A stretch of DNA of 64,000 nucleotides from Kitasatospora azatica KCTC 9699 (lineage in GTDB: Bacteria > Actinomycetota > Actinomycetes > Streptomycetales > Streptomycetaceae). The position numbers were made by a program, and so were the translations under genes. The stretch spans positions 992,001 to 1,056,000 of the forward strand of contig NZ_JQMO01000003.1 of NCBI RefSeq assembly GCF_000744785.1. Reading direction: 5' to 3'. The notes beneath the pieces were generated by a model. That model saw nothing but the letters and a program-made list of their open reading frames with translations. It was not told the origin of the DNA and did not search any database. Of this stretch, positions 39,603-48,808 are shown one piece after another (positions within the stretch are counted from its first letter, which is position 1; each line of letters opens with the position of its first letter).

Positions 39603-42600
39603 TCGGATCCGCCGCCGGCTCCGCCGGGCGCTTGAACATCCGGGTGGCGGTGATCTCGCCGTGGATGACCGGGGCGTCCGGCTCGGGGCTGGCCGGCAGG
39701 CCGGGGCGCAGGTGCTCCTCGACCGAGATGTACTTGAGCCCGGCCCGCAGGTCGGCGTCGTTGCGCAGCCGGATCACCAGCGGGAACTCGGCCAGCGCGG
39801 TGGTGTCGAACAGGCCGGTGGTGTAGATCAGCTGGACCCCGAGGGCGTCGGCCACCGCGCGCTGCAGCTCCAGCAGGTAGGTCGCGTTGGCCCGGCCGAT
39901 CGGGTTGTCCAGGAAGAGCGTTCCGGCGTGCCGCAGCTGCGACTGGCCCCGGTCGTTGGCGCGCAGCGCGGCCATCGTGCAGTACAGCGCGATGGCCGCG
40001 GTCAGCAGCTGGCCGCCGGAGAAGACGTCGGACATCTGGCCCACGCTCACCCGCTCGGCGCGCAGCACCGCGTCCGGCTTGAGGATCTCCACCGAGACGC
40101 CCTTGGGGCCGAGCGCCGCCGCCACCGCGCGCAGCAGCAGGGACATGCCGTCCCGTCGAAGGTCCGAGTTCTTGCGGACGGCGGCCCGGGTGGCCTCGTC
40201 GATCACCTCGCCGAGGCGTTCGGCCAGCACCGTCTGGTCCGGGTCCTCGAAGCGGATCCGCAGGAACTCCTGCCCGGACCACTCGCCCAGCCCCTCGGGC
40301 AGCCGGGAGAGCCGCTGGGCCGCGCGCAGCGTGGCGAGCGCGGACTCCACCAGTCCGCGCAGCCGGTCCACGATGGAGCCGCGGTTGCGCTCCAGCTGGG
40401 TGAGTTCGTCGGTCAGCACTCGCAGCCGGGGCGCGAAGGCCTCGGCCCAGGCGGCCGCGTGCTCGGGCAGTGCGGCGGCCGGGAGTTCGCGGATCTGCTG
40501 GCGGGCGGGGGTGCGGACGGCCTCGTAGCGCGCGGCGTTGGCGTGCCGGACCAGCGCGTCGGCGGCGTCGCGGACGGCGAGGTCGGCGGCGGTCAGCTCG
40601 GCGGAGGCGGCGCGCAGCGCGCGGCGGGTCTCGGTGGCGGCGGTGCGGGCCTCGGTGAGCGTGTCCAGGTACGGCTCGGCGGCGGGCTCCTGGTCCTCGG
40701 CGAGGTGGTCGCGCAGCCCGTCGCGCAGTTGGGCGGCCGCCTCGTCGAAGTCGGCGGCGGCCGACTGGGCGGACTGCGTGGTGCGCAGCAGCTCGCTGTG
40801 CTCGATCCGGGCGCTCTCCAACAGGTCGCGCCGCTCGGCGAGTTCGGCGGTTGCCCCGCGCAGCAGCTGCTGGGCGTGGGCGGGGTCGGCGGGGACCATC
40901 TGCTCGGGCAGCTCGGTGTGCGAGTCGCCGGAGACCGGGGCCGATCGCTCCACCTCGCCGCGCAGTCGGCCGAGTTGCTCGCTGGCGACGGCCGAGCGGG
41001 CCTCGATGGTGGCGACCAGTTCCTCGGCGCGGGCGGCGGCGGCCTGCCGGGCCGGGCCGTCGGCGCCGTCGGGGCTGTTCAGCAGCTCCTCGGCGCGGAT
41101 CCGCACCTTGTTGGTGAGCCGGTCCAACTCCCCCTGGGCGGCGGTCTCGTCGCTCTCGGCGCGGGCCTGCTCGGCGCGCAGGTCGGCGCCGACTCCGACC
41201 TTCTCGTAGAGCTGGGCCGCGGCCCGGTAGGCCTCGCGCAGGGCGGGCAGCGAGGCGGTGGGCAGCTCGTCGGTGACGGCGACGGTGCCGGACAGCTCGG
41301 AGCGTTCGGCGCGCAGCGTGCGGGCGGTGCGGCGGGCGTCGTCGGCGGCGCGCTGGGCGGCCCGGCGGTCCTCGTCGCAGGCCTGGGCGCGTTCGGCGCA
41401 GGCGGCCTGCCGGCGTTCGCACTCGGCGGTGTCCTCGGCGAGTTCGCGCAGCGAGCGGTGCCAGCTGGGGCGCTCGCGCAGCCGGAAGGCGAGGCCGGCC
41501 AGCGCGTCGGCGCGGCGGCGGCTCTGCTGGGCGGCCTCCCGGCGCTCCTCGTGGACGGCGGCGGCCGCGGCCCGGTCGACCTCGGCCTCGGCGTGCTCGG
41601 CGCGCGCGGTGGCGAGCTGGGCGGCGGCAAGTTCGGCCTGCTCAGCGGCTTCTGACGCGGCGTCAGCCAGTTCGGCGAGCGTTCCGGGCGGGCAGCTGGC
41701 CTGCCAGGAGGCCAGCCGGGCGGCGAGCGCCCGGTCGCCGCCGAGCCGGGCGGCGAGTTCGCGGATGTGCTCCTCGCGGGCGCCGGCCCGCTCGCGCAGC
41801 TCGCGGCGCTCCTGGTCGGCGGCGAACTCGTCGTGCATGGCCGGGTTCGGCGGCACCAGGAAGAACGCCGGCTCGTCAGTGATCGGCGCGATCAGCGAGG
41901 CGGCCGCACCGACCGCGACGGTCGAGCGGGGCAGCAGCGCGGCGTTCTGCAGCGCCTCGCGGGCCCGCTCCAGCGAGGACGGGTCGGTGACCACCACGCC
42001 GTCCACCAGCTCGGGCCGGGCGGCCAGGATCCGCTCGTGGTCCTGCGGGTCGACGGACTGGGCCAGGTAGCGCCAGCCGGGCAGCGCCGGGATGCCGTGC
42101 TCGCCGAGGAACTCCACGGTGGCCAGCACGTCGGGCCCGGGGGGCAGCAGGCCGCCGTCGCCGAGCGCGGCGAGGATCCGCGAGTCGTCGGCGGCGGCGG
42201 TGCGCAGGTCGAACAGGGTGCGCTCGGCGGTGGCGATCGAGGTGTCGAGCAGCTCGGTCAGGTCCTCGGCGGCGCGGTCGAGGACGTCGGGGGTGAGCCG
42301 GTTCGCCTCGTCCTCCTCGTGGTAGGGCGCCAGCCCCAGCAGTTCGGCGAGCCGGGGTTCGCCCGCCAGCTGCACGGCGGTACGCCGCTCGGCGGCCAGC
42401 GCACGCTGGGCGGCCACCCGGGCGTCGGCGGCGCGGGCGGCGGCCAGTTCGGCGCGGCCTTCGGCGGCGGCGGCCTCGCGGGTGCGGGCGGTGGCCTGCT
42501 CGGCGGCGGCCCGGGCCTGGTCCAGGCCGGCGGTGGCGGCCTGCTCGGTGTCGGCGGCCTGCAGTGCGGCGCGGGCCGGGTCGCCCGCAAACATCGACGC

Positions 42601-44172
42601 AGTGGAGGCGGTGTCGATCCAGCCGGCATCGACGGCGGCCTGCAGCTCCTGCTCGACCTCGGCGAGGCGCTGGCGCAGGTGGTCGGCGTCGGAGCGGGCC
42701 TTCTGCCCGGCGGTGGCGGCGGCCAGCCCGTCGGCCTGGGCCCGGGCGCCGTCCTCCTGCAGCTCGGCGGCGCGCGACTCCTCGGTCTCGGCCCGCTCCT
42801 CGGCGGTGGCGGCGGCCGCCTCCAGGGCGTGCGCGAGGGCGCCGGCGGCCTGGGCGCGGGCGGCCAGGGCGGGAGCCGCGTCGAGTTCGGCCTCGCGGAT
42901 CGCGGCGGCCACCCTGGCCGCCCGGTCGGCGGCGGCGCGGTGGCGCAGCACCGCCTCGGCGGCCTGCCAGGCGGAGTAGAGGGTGCGGGCGTCCAGCAGT
43001 TCGCGGCGCAGGCCGGCCGCCTCGGTGGTGGCCGCGGTCAGCGAGAGGGTGGCGTGACGGTGGGTCAGTTCGGCGGTGATCAGCGAGTGCCGGGTGCGGT
43101 CGGCCTCGGCGGCGGTGACGGCGCTCGCGGCGGCGGCCACCTCGATCGCCAGGTCCTGGGCCCGGTCCCGCTCGGCGCCGGCCCGGGCGGCCAGCGCCTG
43201 GGCGAGGCGGCGGGTGCGGCGCTCGGCGCCGCGGTGCGCCTCGCGGACCGACTCGCGGGCGGCGGTGGCCGTGACGATCCGCTCCAGCAGCTCCACCGAT
43301 CCGGCGGTGAAGTCGCGCTCGGCGGTGAGCTCGGCGCGCCGGCCGAGCTTGGCGGCGAAGCCGTGCACCAGGTCGGCCAGGCCGTCGGTGTCCCGGGTGT
43401 CGGTGACGGCGCGCAGCAGCAGGTCGGTGAAGTCGGCGTCGTGCTTGACCGCGAAGAGGCCGGCCGCCTCGCCCTCGTCGGCGTTCATCTCGCGCTGGTA
43501 GCGGAAGAGTTCCGGGTCGAGGCCGAGCTCGCCGAGGTGCTCGGTCCAGCGGTCGTGGCCGTCCTCGAAGGTGAGGTCGAGGTAGGGGTAGGCCTTGGCG
43601 GCCTCGGTGAGCGCGTCGCGGAAGCCCTTCATGGTGCGGCGGCGGCCGCGCGGGCGGGCGGTGGGGTCGCCGAGCGCGGCGCGTTCGGCCACCGGCAGCG
43701 AGTCCAGGGTCAGGCCGGGGCCCGGCCGGAAGGAGTACCAGGTCTCGGCGAACTTGCGCGGGTCGGAGGAGACCTGGCGGCCGCGCCACTCGCTGACCTT
43801 GCCGACCACGACCAGCTCGCTGGTGACGGTGTGCTGCCACTCCAGTGCGACGTGCCCGCAGTCGTCGGCCAGCAGGAACTTGCGCAGCACGCCGGAGCTG
43901 GCGCCGCCCAGGGTGTTGCGGTGCCCGGGGAGCATCACCGAGAAGATCAGCTTGAGCAGGACCGACTTGCCGCCGCCGTTCTCCAGGAAGAGCACGCCGG
44001 CCGGGGCCGGGCGGCGCTGCGGGCCGACCGGGTCCTCACCGAACATGCCCAGCTGCTGCGGGGCGGGGTTGGCCACCGGCTCGCCGACTCCGCGCAGGTC
44101 CAGCACGGTGTCGGCGTAGCGGGCGCCGGCCGGACCGATGGAGTAGAGGCGGACCCGGTTGAGCTCGTACAT
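39595..44172 (-). CDS. SMC/RecN-like coiled-coil ATPase (MksB/JetC-like)
   Basis: The 1525-residue protein has ATPase motifs at its two ends and a long Ala/Glu/Arg-rich coiled coil between. The P-loop is LENGGGKSVLL (Lys69, Ser70); the usual first Gly of GxxGxGKS is replaced by Leu. The C-terminal signature is FSGGQLLTAAIALYC (about 1380), followed by the Walker B TLFLDNPIGRANA (about 1418) with Asn in place of the usual catalytic Glu. The layout matches SMC-type DNA-organising ATPases. It is the last gene of a three-gene minus-strand operon and reads as the motor of an MksBEF/Wadjet-like complex. Only the architecture, not the family, is recognised. Confidence 0.75.
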   Translation of the reverse strand: MYELNRVRLYSIGPAGARYADTVLDLRGVGEPVANPAPQQLGMFGEDPVGPQRRPAPAGVLFLENGGGKSVLLKLIFSVMLPGHRNTLGGASSGVLRKFLLADDCGHVALEWQHTVTSELVVVGKVSEWRGRQVSSDPRKFAETWYSFRPGPGLTLDSLPVAERAALGDPTARPRGRRRTMKGFRDALTEAAKAYPYLDLTFEDGHDRWTEHLGELGLDPELFRYQREMNADEGEAAGLFAVKHDADFTDLLLRAVTDTRDTDGLADLVHGFAAKLGRRAELTAERDFTAGSVELLERIVTATAARESVREAHRGAERRTRRLAQALAARAGAERDRAQDLAIEVAAAASAVTAAEADRTRHSLITAELTHRHATLSLTAATTEAAGLRRELLDARTLYSAWQAAEAVLRHRAAADRAARVAAAIREAELDAAPALAARAQAAGALAHALEAAAATAEERAETEESRAAELQEDGARAQADGLAAATAGQKARSDADHLRQRLAEVEQELQAAVDAGWIDTASTASMFAGDPARAALQAADTEQAATAGLDQARAAAEQATARTREAAAAEGRAELAAARAADARVAAQRALAAERRTAVQLAGEPRLAELLGLAPYHEEDEANRLTPDVLDRAAEDLTELLDTSIATAERTLFDLRTAAADDSRILAALGDGGLLPPGPDVLATVEFLGEHGIPALPGWRYLAQSVDPQDHERILAARPELVDGVVVTDPSSLERAREALQNAALLPRSTVAVGAAASLIAPITDEPAFFLVPPNPAMHDEFAADQERRELRERAGAREEHIRELAARLGGDRALAARLASWQASCPPGTLAELADAASEAAEQAELAAAQLATARAEHAEAEVDRAAAAAVHEERREAAQQSRRRADALAGLAFRLRERPSWHRSLRELAEDTAECERRQAACAERAQACDEDRRAAQRAADDARRTARTLRAERSELSGTVAVTDELPTASLPALREAYRAAAQLYEKVGVGADLRAEQARAESDETAAQGELDRLTNKVRIRAEELLNSPDGADGPARQAAAARAEELVATIEARSAVASEQLGRLRGEVERSAPVSGDSHTELPEQMVPADPAHAQQLLRGATAELAERRDLLESARIEHSELLRTTQSAQSAAADFDEAAAQLRDGLRDHLAEDQEPAAEPYLDTLTEARTAATETRRALRAASAELTAADLAVRDAADALVRHANAARYEAVRTPARQQIRELPAAALPEHAAAWAEAFAPRLRVLTDELTQLERNRGSIVDRLRGLVESALATLRAAQRLSRLPEGLGEWSGQEFLRIRFEDPDQTVLAERLGEVIDEATRAAVRKNSDLRRDGMSLLLRAVAAALGPKGVSVEILKPDAVLRAERVSVGQMSDVFSGGQLLTAAIALYCTMAALRANDRGQSQLRHAGTLFLDNPIGRANATYLLELQRAVADALGVQLIYTTGLFDTTALAEFPLVIRLRNDADLRAGLKYISVEEHLRPGLPASPEPDAPVIHGEITATRMFKRPAEPAADPTS

Positions 44173-44212
44173 GTGCAGCCTTCAGCAGGTGTTCAGAGGG
44201 AGTGGCGAGCGA

Positions 44213-45064
44213 TCAGAGGGAGTGGAACGGCAGGCCGGCGTCGGCGACCAGCTCTTCGCTGTGGTCGGCGGGCAGCAGGGTGGCGGTGCCGTCGCTGACC
44301 GGGACCACGCCGAGGTCCAGCAGCTCGGCCATCGCGGCGCTGCCGGCCAGGTCGCGGACCTGGAGCTGGTAGCGGGCGGTGGTGCGGTAGGTGCCGCCGG
44401 CGTCGTCGGAGGCCTTCTGCAGGAAGCCGGAGTCGACCAGGAAGGCCACCGCCTTGCCGGTGATGCCGATGGTGGAGCCGGCCAGGCGGCGGGCGTCCTT
44501 GGTGGCGCCGGTGGTGGAGCGGCGGGCCCAGACCCGCCAGGCGGCCTCCAGTCCGGGGGCGTCGCTGGCCGGGTCGGTGTTGGCGCCCTCGGCCTCGGCC
44601 TGCTCCTCCAGCCGGCGGCAGGCCTGGCGGACGAAGGCGTCCACGCCGTTGACGGTGATCCGGCCGAGGTAGCCGTCGTCGGCGAGGTCCTCGGGGCGGG
44701 GGAAGGCGAGCGCGGCGACGGCGAGGTGGGCCAGGCCGTGCAGGAACCGGTCGGTGGTCTCGGAGGCGGCGCGGCGCGAGTAGTCGCCCATCCGGACGGC
44801 GAAGACCGAGTCCTCGGCGGCGGCCAGCGCCATCCCGGCGCGCGGCGAGACCTCGAGCACCATCAGGTTGAGGCCGGTGGCGACGGCGTCGGCGAGCCGG
44901 GCGAACGGCGGGTCCTCCCGGTAGCGGCGGACCAGCTCGGTGTACTCGGCGTCGCGGGCCGGGAGCAGCTTGGCCTGCAGACCGAAGGAGACGAGTCGGG
45001 CGGCATCGGCGACGTCACTGGGGGTGAGCGCGGCGGCGGGCGCATCGTCGTGCGGGGTGGTCAC
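44213..45064 (-). CDS. Small partner of the SMC-like ATPase (KITE/MksE/JetB-like, by position)
   Basis: The 283-residue soluble protein has an N-terminal region ALTPSDVADAARLVSFGLQAK, then YTELVRRYREDPPFARLADAVATG. A winged-helix-like segment lies near 205-250 (GKAVAFLVDSGFLQKA...TYRTTARYQLQV). I do not recognise a named family. Size, gene order and winged-helix character suit the KITE subunit of an SMC complex. GTG at 45064 has AAGGAG upstream. 40 bases separate it from the ATPase gene and 43 from the gene before. Confidence 0.65.
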   Translation of the reverse strand: MTTPHDDAPAAALTPSDVADAARLVSFGLQAKLLPARDAEYTELVRRYREDPPFARLADAVATGLNLMVLEVSPRAGMALAAAEDSVFAVRMGDYSRRAASETTDRFLHGLAHLAVAALAFPRPEDLADDGYLGRITVNGVDAFVRQACRRLEEQAEAEGANTDPASDAPGLEAAWRVWARRSTTGATKDARRLAGSTIGITGKAVAFLVDSGFLQKASDDAGGTYRTTARYQLQVRDLAGSAAMAELLDLGVVPVSDGTATLLPADHSEELVADAGLPFHSL

Positions 45065-45107
45065 AGCTGGTGCTCCTTCGGCCGGACAGGCCTTGGCTGA
45101 TGGTTCG

Positions 45108-46640
45108 TCACTGCGCGTCCTGCCGGTCGGCCGCCATGCCGGCGGCGTCCAGCAGGGCGCTGCCGACGATCAGGTCGGCGCCGCCGAACTCCGGGTCGGT
45201 GAGCTGGGTGCCGTCGTCCACTGCGAAGAGCAGCCGCTGCTCGCCCTGGCGGTAGGCGGTGCCGACCGGCGGGCTGGCGGCGTGCACGGCGAGCAGGGCG
45301 ACCAGGTACGGCAGTTCCGGGTCCTGCCGGCGGGCGTCGGCGAGCAGGCCGGACAGCCGCCGGGGTGCGTCGGCCGGCAGGTCGAGCAGTTCCAGCGCGG
45401 CCTCCAGCTGGGCTTCGGAGAACCGACTGTCGTCGGGGGTGGCGACCAGGTCCGGGTCGGGCAGCTCGGCGCCCAGGTGCTCGCGCTCCACGGGCGGGGT
45501 GAGCAGCAGGTCGACCAGGTCGGTGACGCGGACGGCGGTCGGGGTGCGCAGGCCGGCGCCGCGGGCGAAGAAGGCATCGGTGGGCCGGATCGCCTGCTCT
45601 ATCGGCAGCCGCAGGACCGGCGCCAGCAGCTGGCCGTAGAGGTCGACGCCGGAGCGGGCGGCGGGCGCGGCGAAGGCCTGCCGGTCCTGTTCTGCGCGGA
45701 ACAGCGGTCCGGCCTCCAGCAGGCGGGTCTGCAGTTGGGTGTGCCGGCGGATGCAGTCCTTGACGATGTCGACCAGCTCGGCGGCCTGCCGCTTGTGGTC
45801 GGCGCCCTCGGCCTCGTCGCGGGCCTTGCGGATGTTGGTGAGGATCGCGTTCTCGTGCCGGTAGCGGTCGGCGATGTGGTCGAGCGCCTCGTCGATCAGG
45901 TCCGGGACGGCCTGCATCCAGTCGACGGCGCGCACGTTGCGGCGGGTCGCGTCGAGCGCGCGGCGCAGCGTCTCGGCGTACTGGACGGTGCGGTAGCGGG
46001 CCTGCTCGGCGGCGAGCTGGGCGTCGGCGAGGCGGCCGCGGCGGATCAGCACCTCGAGCTTGACCTCGGCGGCGATCTGGGCCGAGGTGACGTCCGTGTC
46101 CAGGGCGCCGACCAGGACGTTGACCGCCTCGTCGGTGGTGCGCAGGTAGACCCCGCCGTCCGGGCCCGGGACCTCCTCGATCAGTTTGAAGTCGTAGTCG
46201 CGGCGCAGGTAGGCGCCGTCCGGGCCGAAGGTGCCGTAGACGGCGCGGAAGCCGCGGTCCACGCTGCCGACGTTGATCAGCGACTCCAGCACCCAGCGGA
46301 CCACCCGCTGGTGCTCGGCGCCCGGGCGCTCGGGGTGCTGGGCGGCGGCCCGGGGCAGCAGCCGGGCCAGCACTATCTCCCGGTCGGCGCCGGTGTCGAA
46401 ATCCATGTGCAGGGTGACCAGGTCGATCGCGGCCAGGCCGACCTCGGCCATCGCGTAACCGCTGTACTCGCCGGCCAGGTTGACCTTGCGGTTGTCCAGG
46501 TCGTGCAGCGGCGCCGTGCAGGCCAGCGCCTTGAGCCGGCGGGCCAGGCCCTCGTCGGCGGCCGGCCCCGGGGCGGGGCGAGCGGCGGTGGGCGGCCTGA
46601 GCTCCTGCTCTGCGGGTTGGGCGGCGGCGATGACGGTCAC
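45108..46640 (-). CDS. Large partner of the SMC-like ATPase (kleisin/MksF/JetA-like, by position)
   Basis: The protein, about 510 residues long, is largely alpha-helical. It has a central region of charged helices (EVLIRRGRLADAQLAAEQAR, ENAILTNIRKARDEAEG) and a C-terminal region with LRTPTAVRVTDLVDLLL that could be winged-helix. No named family is recognised. The first-gene position and 500-residue size match the kleisin-like subunit of MksBEF/Wadjet operons. The start is uncertain: GTG at 46640 lacks a good ribosome site and the frame is open to 46718. The promoter would lie in 46641-46795, shared with the divergent membrane gene. Confidence 0.6.
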   Translation of the reverse strand: MTVIAAAQPAEQELRPPTAARPAPGPAADEGLARRLKALACTAPLHDLDNRKVNLAGEYSGYAMAEVGLAAIDLVTLHMDFDTGADREIVLARLLPRAAAQHPERPGAEHQRVVRWVLESLINVGSVDRGFRAVYGTFGPDGAYLRRDYDFKLIEEVPGPDGGVYLRTTDEAVNVLVGALDTDVTSAQIAAEVKLEVLIRRGRLADAQLAAEQARYRTVQYAETLRRALDATRRNVRAVDWMQAVPDLIDEALDHIADRYRHENAILTNIRKARDEAEGADHKRQAAELVDIVKDCIRRHTQLQTRLLEAGPLFRAEQDRQAFAAPAARSGVDLYGQLLAPVLRLPIEQAIRPTDAFFARGAGLRTPTAVRVTDLVDLLLTPPVEREHLGAELPDPDLVATPDDSRFSEAQLEAALELLDLPADAPRRLSGLLADARRQDPELPYLVALLAVHAASPPVGTAYRQGEQRLLFAVDDGTQLTDPEFGGADLIVGSALLDAAGMAADRQDAQ

Positions 46641-46795
46641 GGTGGACAAGACTAGGGCCCCGCGCGGACATCGTCCGAAACGGTCCCTCTCGTCCCGCTT
46701 CGTCCCCACCACTCGCAAGCAAGTTGAACGTGTTCAGTTTCAGGTCTAGAGTCCTGACCGTCGCCGGGCAACGGCCCGGCCCGAGGGGGTGCGTG

Positions 46796-47299
46796 ATGGC
46801 CAACGAGAGCGCTGACCTGCGATATGTCCGCCGCTGGCTGTGGGTCTTCATCGTCTGCCTGGTCCTGAGCGGACTGACCGCCTTCCCGCTGCGCACGGAG
46901 AGCGGTCTGCTGGTCGACCTCGCCCACCGGCTGCCCACCCCGGCGCCGCTGCTCGACTGGCTGCAGCGGGTCCGGACCGGGCTGGTCGACACCGACGCCC
47001 GCTACCCGTTCCTCGCCTACGGCACCGACTGGCTGGCCTTCGCGCACCTGGTGATCGCCGGGGCGTTCTGGGGGCCGCTGCGGGACCCGGTGCGCAATGT
47101 GTGGGTGGTGCGGTGGGCGCTCGGCGCCTGCGTCGGAATCCTGCCGCTGGCGCTGATCTGCGGGCCGCTGCGCGGCATCCCGCTGTACTGGCGGTTTGTC
47201 GACATGTCGTTCGGCTTGGTCGGCGCGGTGCCGCTGCTGCTGGTGCTGGCCGGGATCCGGCGACTGGAGCGGCGACCCGAGGCCGTTCCCAGCACCTGA
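46796..47299 (+). CDS. Membrane protein of unknown function, four predicted helices
   Basis: This 167-residue protein has about four hydrophobic segments (WVFIVCLVLSGLTAF, AFAHLVIAGAFW, WALGACVGILPLALICG, FGLVGAVPLLLVLAG) and a basic C-terminus. I recognise it only as a conserved type of actinobacterial membrane protein. ATG at 46796 follows GAGGGGG. It is divergent from the SMC-operon and about 115 bases before pxpA. Confidence 0.75.
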   Translation: MANESADLRYVRRWLWVFIVCLVLSGLTAFPLRTESGLLVDLAHRLPTPAPLLDWLQRVRTGLVDTDARYPFLAYGTDWLAFAHLVIAGAFWGPLRDPVRNVWVVRWALGACVGILPLALICGPLRGIPLYWRFVDMSFGLVGAVPLLLVLAGIRRLERRPEAVPST

Positions 47300-47414
47300 C
47301 TTGAAGCGGTGGGCCAAGGGAGTGGCCGCAGCCGCCTGGGGGAAGTCGGAAGCCCTACGATCCCCTCAGGCATCCGCTTCAGGCACCCGCAGCAGCTCTG
47401 GGAGGCAGTCGGCC

Positions 47415-48191
47415 GTGACCGGTACGGTGATCGATCTCAACGCGGACCTCGGCGAGGGGTTCGGACGCTGGACGCTGACCGACGACGAGGCCCTCCTCTC
47501 GGTGGTCACCAGCGCCAACGTGGCCTGCGGTTTCCACGCCGGCGACCCGTCGACCATGCGCCGGGTCTGCGCCCTGGCCGCCGAGCGCGGCGTGCGGATC
47601 GGCGCCCAGGTCTCCTACCGCGACCTGGCCGGCTTCGGCCGACGAGCGATGGACGTGCCACCGGACGAACTCGCCGACGAGATCGCCTACCAGATCGGCG
47701 CGCTGCAGGTCTTCGCCCGCGCCGCCGGCTCACGGGTCAGCTACGTCAAGCCGCACGGCGCCCTCTACAACCGGGTGGTGGCCGACAGCGAACAGGCCGA
47801 GGCGGTGGTGGCCGGGGTGCTGCGGGCCGGCGCGGTCTGCGACGGCCCGCTGCCGGTGCTCGGGCTGCCGGGCTCACGGCTGCTCCAGGTCGCCGAAGGC
47901 GTCGGACTGCCCGTGGTCACCGAGGCCTTCGCCGACCGCGCGTACACCTGGTCCGGCACCCTGGTGCCGCGCAAGGAGCCGGACTCGGTGGTGCACGACC
48001 CGGAGGCGGTAATCGCCCGGGCCGTCGGGATGGCGCGCGACGGCCTGGTGACGGCGATCGGCGGCGAACCGGTGGCCGTCGACGCCCGCTCCCTCTGCGT
48101 GCACGGCGACACCCCCGGCGCCGCCCAACTGGCCTGGCGGGTGCGCGGCGCGCTGGCCTCGGCCGGGATCCGGGTGGAGGCCTTCACGTGA
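47415..48191 (+). CDS. pxpA: 5-oxoprolinase subunit A (LamB/YcsF family)
   Basis: The 258-residue protein contains IDLNADLGEGFGRW, TSANVACGFHAGDP, YVKPHGALYN and EAFADRAYTWSGTLVPR, all PxpA signatures. PxpA acts with PxpB and PxpC to open 5-oxoproline to glutamate with ATP. GTG at 47415 follows GGGAGG. The stop overlaps the pxpB start, so the subunits are coupled and made together. Confidence 0.94.
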   Translation: MTGTVIDLNADLGEGFGRWTLTDDEALLSVVTSANVACGFHAGDPSTMRRVCALAAERGVRIGAQVSYRDLAGFGRRAMDVPPDELADEIAYQIGALQVFARAAGSRVSYVKPHGALYNRVVADSEQAEAVVAGVLRAGAVCDGPLPVLGLPGSRLLQVAEGVGLPVVTEAFADRAYTWSGTLVPRKEPDSVVHDPEAVIARAVGMARDGLVTAIGGEPVAVDARSLCVHGDTPGAAQLAWRVRGALASAGIRVEAFT

Positions 48192-48808
48192 TACTCCATC
48201 AGGTGGGCGGGCAGGCGCTGCTGCTCGAAGTCCCCGACGCCGAGCAGGTGGCCGCCCTCTACGCCCGGTTGCTCGCCGAGCGCGCGGCCGGCACCCTGGG
48301 CGAGGTGGCCGAGATCGTCCCGGCCGCCCGGACCGTCCTGCTGGACGGGCTGGCCCGTCCCCGCGAGCTGGCCAAGGTGCTGGCCGACTGGGAGCCCCCG
48401 GCCGCACCCTCCACCGACGGGCCGCTGGTCGAGGTCCCGACCGTCTACGACGGCGCCGACCTCGCGGAGGTCGCACGGCACTGGGAGCTCACTGCCGCCG
48501 AGGCGGTGGAGCTGCACAGCGGGATCGAGTACCGGGTGGCGTTCTGCGGCTTCCTGCCGGGCTTCGGGTACCTGACGGGCCTGCCGGCCGAGCGCGCCGT
48601 GCCACGCCGGTCCACCCCGCGCACCTCGGTGCCGGCCGGCTCGGTGGCGGTGGCCGGACCGTACACGGGGGTCTACCCGCGCTCCTCCCCCGGCGGCTGG
48701 CAGCTGCTCGGGCGCACCGAACTGCGGTTGTGGGACTCGGCGCGCGAGCCGGCCGCGCTGCTCGCGCCAGGGGTCCGGGTGCGGTTCGTGCCGGTCGGAG
48801 CGGTCTGA
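48188..48808 (+). CDS. pxpB: 5-oxoprolinase subunit B (KipI family)
   Basis: The 206-residue protein has EVPTVYDGADLAEVA, FCGFLPGFGYLTGLP, PRRSTPRTSVPAGSVAVAG and SSPGGWQLLG, typical of allophanate hydrolase subunit 1/KipI. The GTG overlaps the pxpA stop (GTGA), and its own stop overlaps the pxpC ATG (TGATG). It works with PxpA and PxpC in 5-oxoproline hydrolysis. Confidence 0.94.
   Translation: MILHQVGGQALLLEVPDAEQVAALYARLLAERAAGTLGEVAEIVPAARTVLLDGLARPRELAKVLADWEPPAAPSTDGPLVEVPTVYDGADLAEVARHWELTAAEAVELHSGIEYRVAFCGFLPGFGYLTGLPAERAVPRRSTPRTSVPAGSVAVAGPYTGVYPRSSPGGWQLLGRTELRLWDSAREPAALLAPGVRVRFVPVGAV

Noticed and set aside
39595..46640. Assigning the SMC operon to TIGR02677/02678/02680 (a known Wadjet subtype)
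   Set aside because: The ATPase P-loop and flanking sequence (LENGGGKS) do not match what I recall of TIGR02680, and the two small proteins do not show its partners' motifs.
46641..46718. ATG 46718 as start of the first SMC-operon gene
   Set aside because: The added segment is Arg-rich, without a ribosome site, and would consume the divergent promoter.
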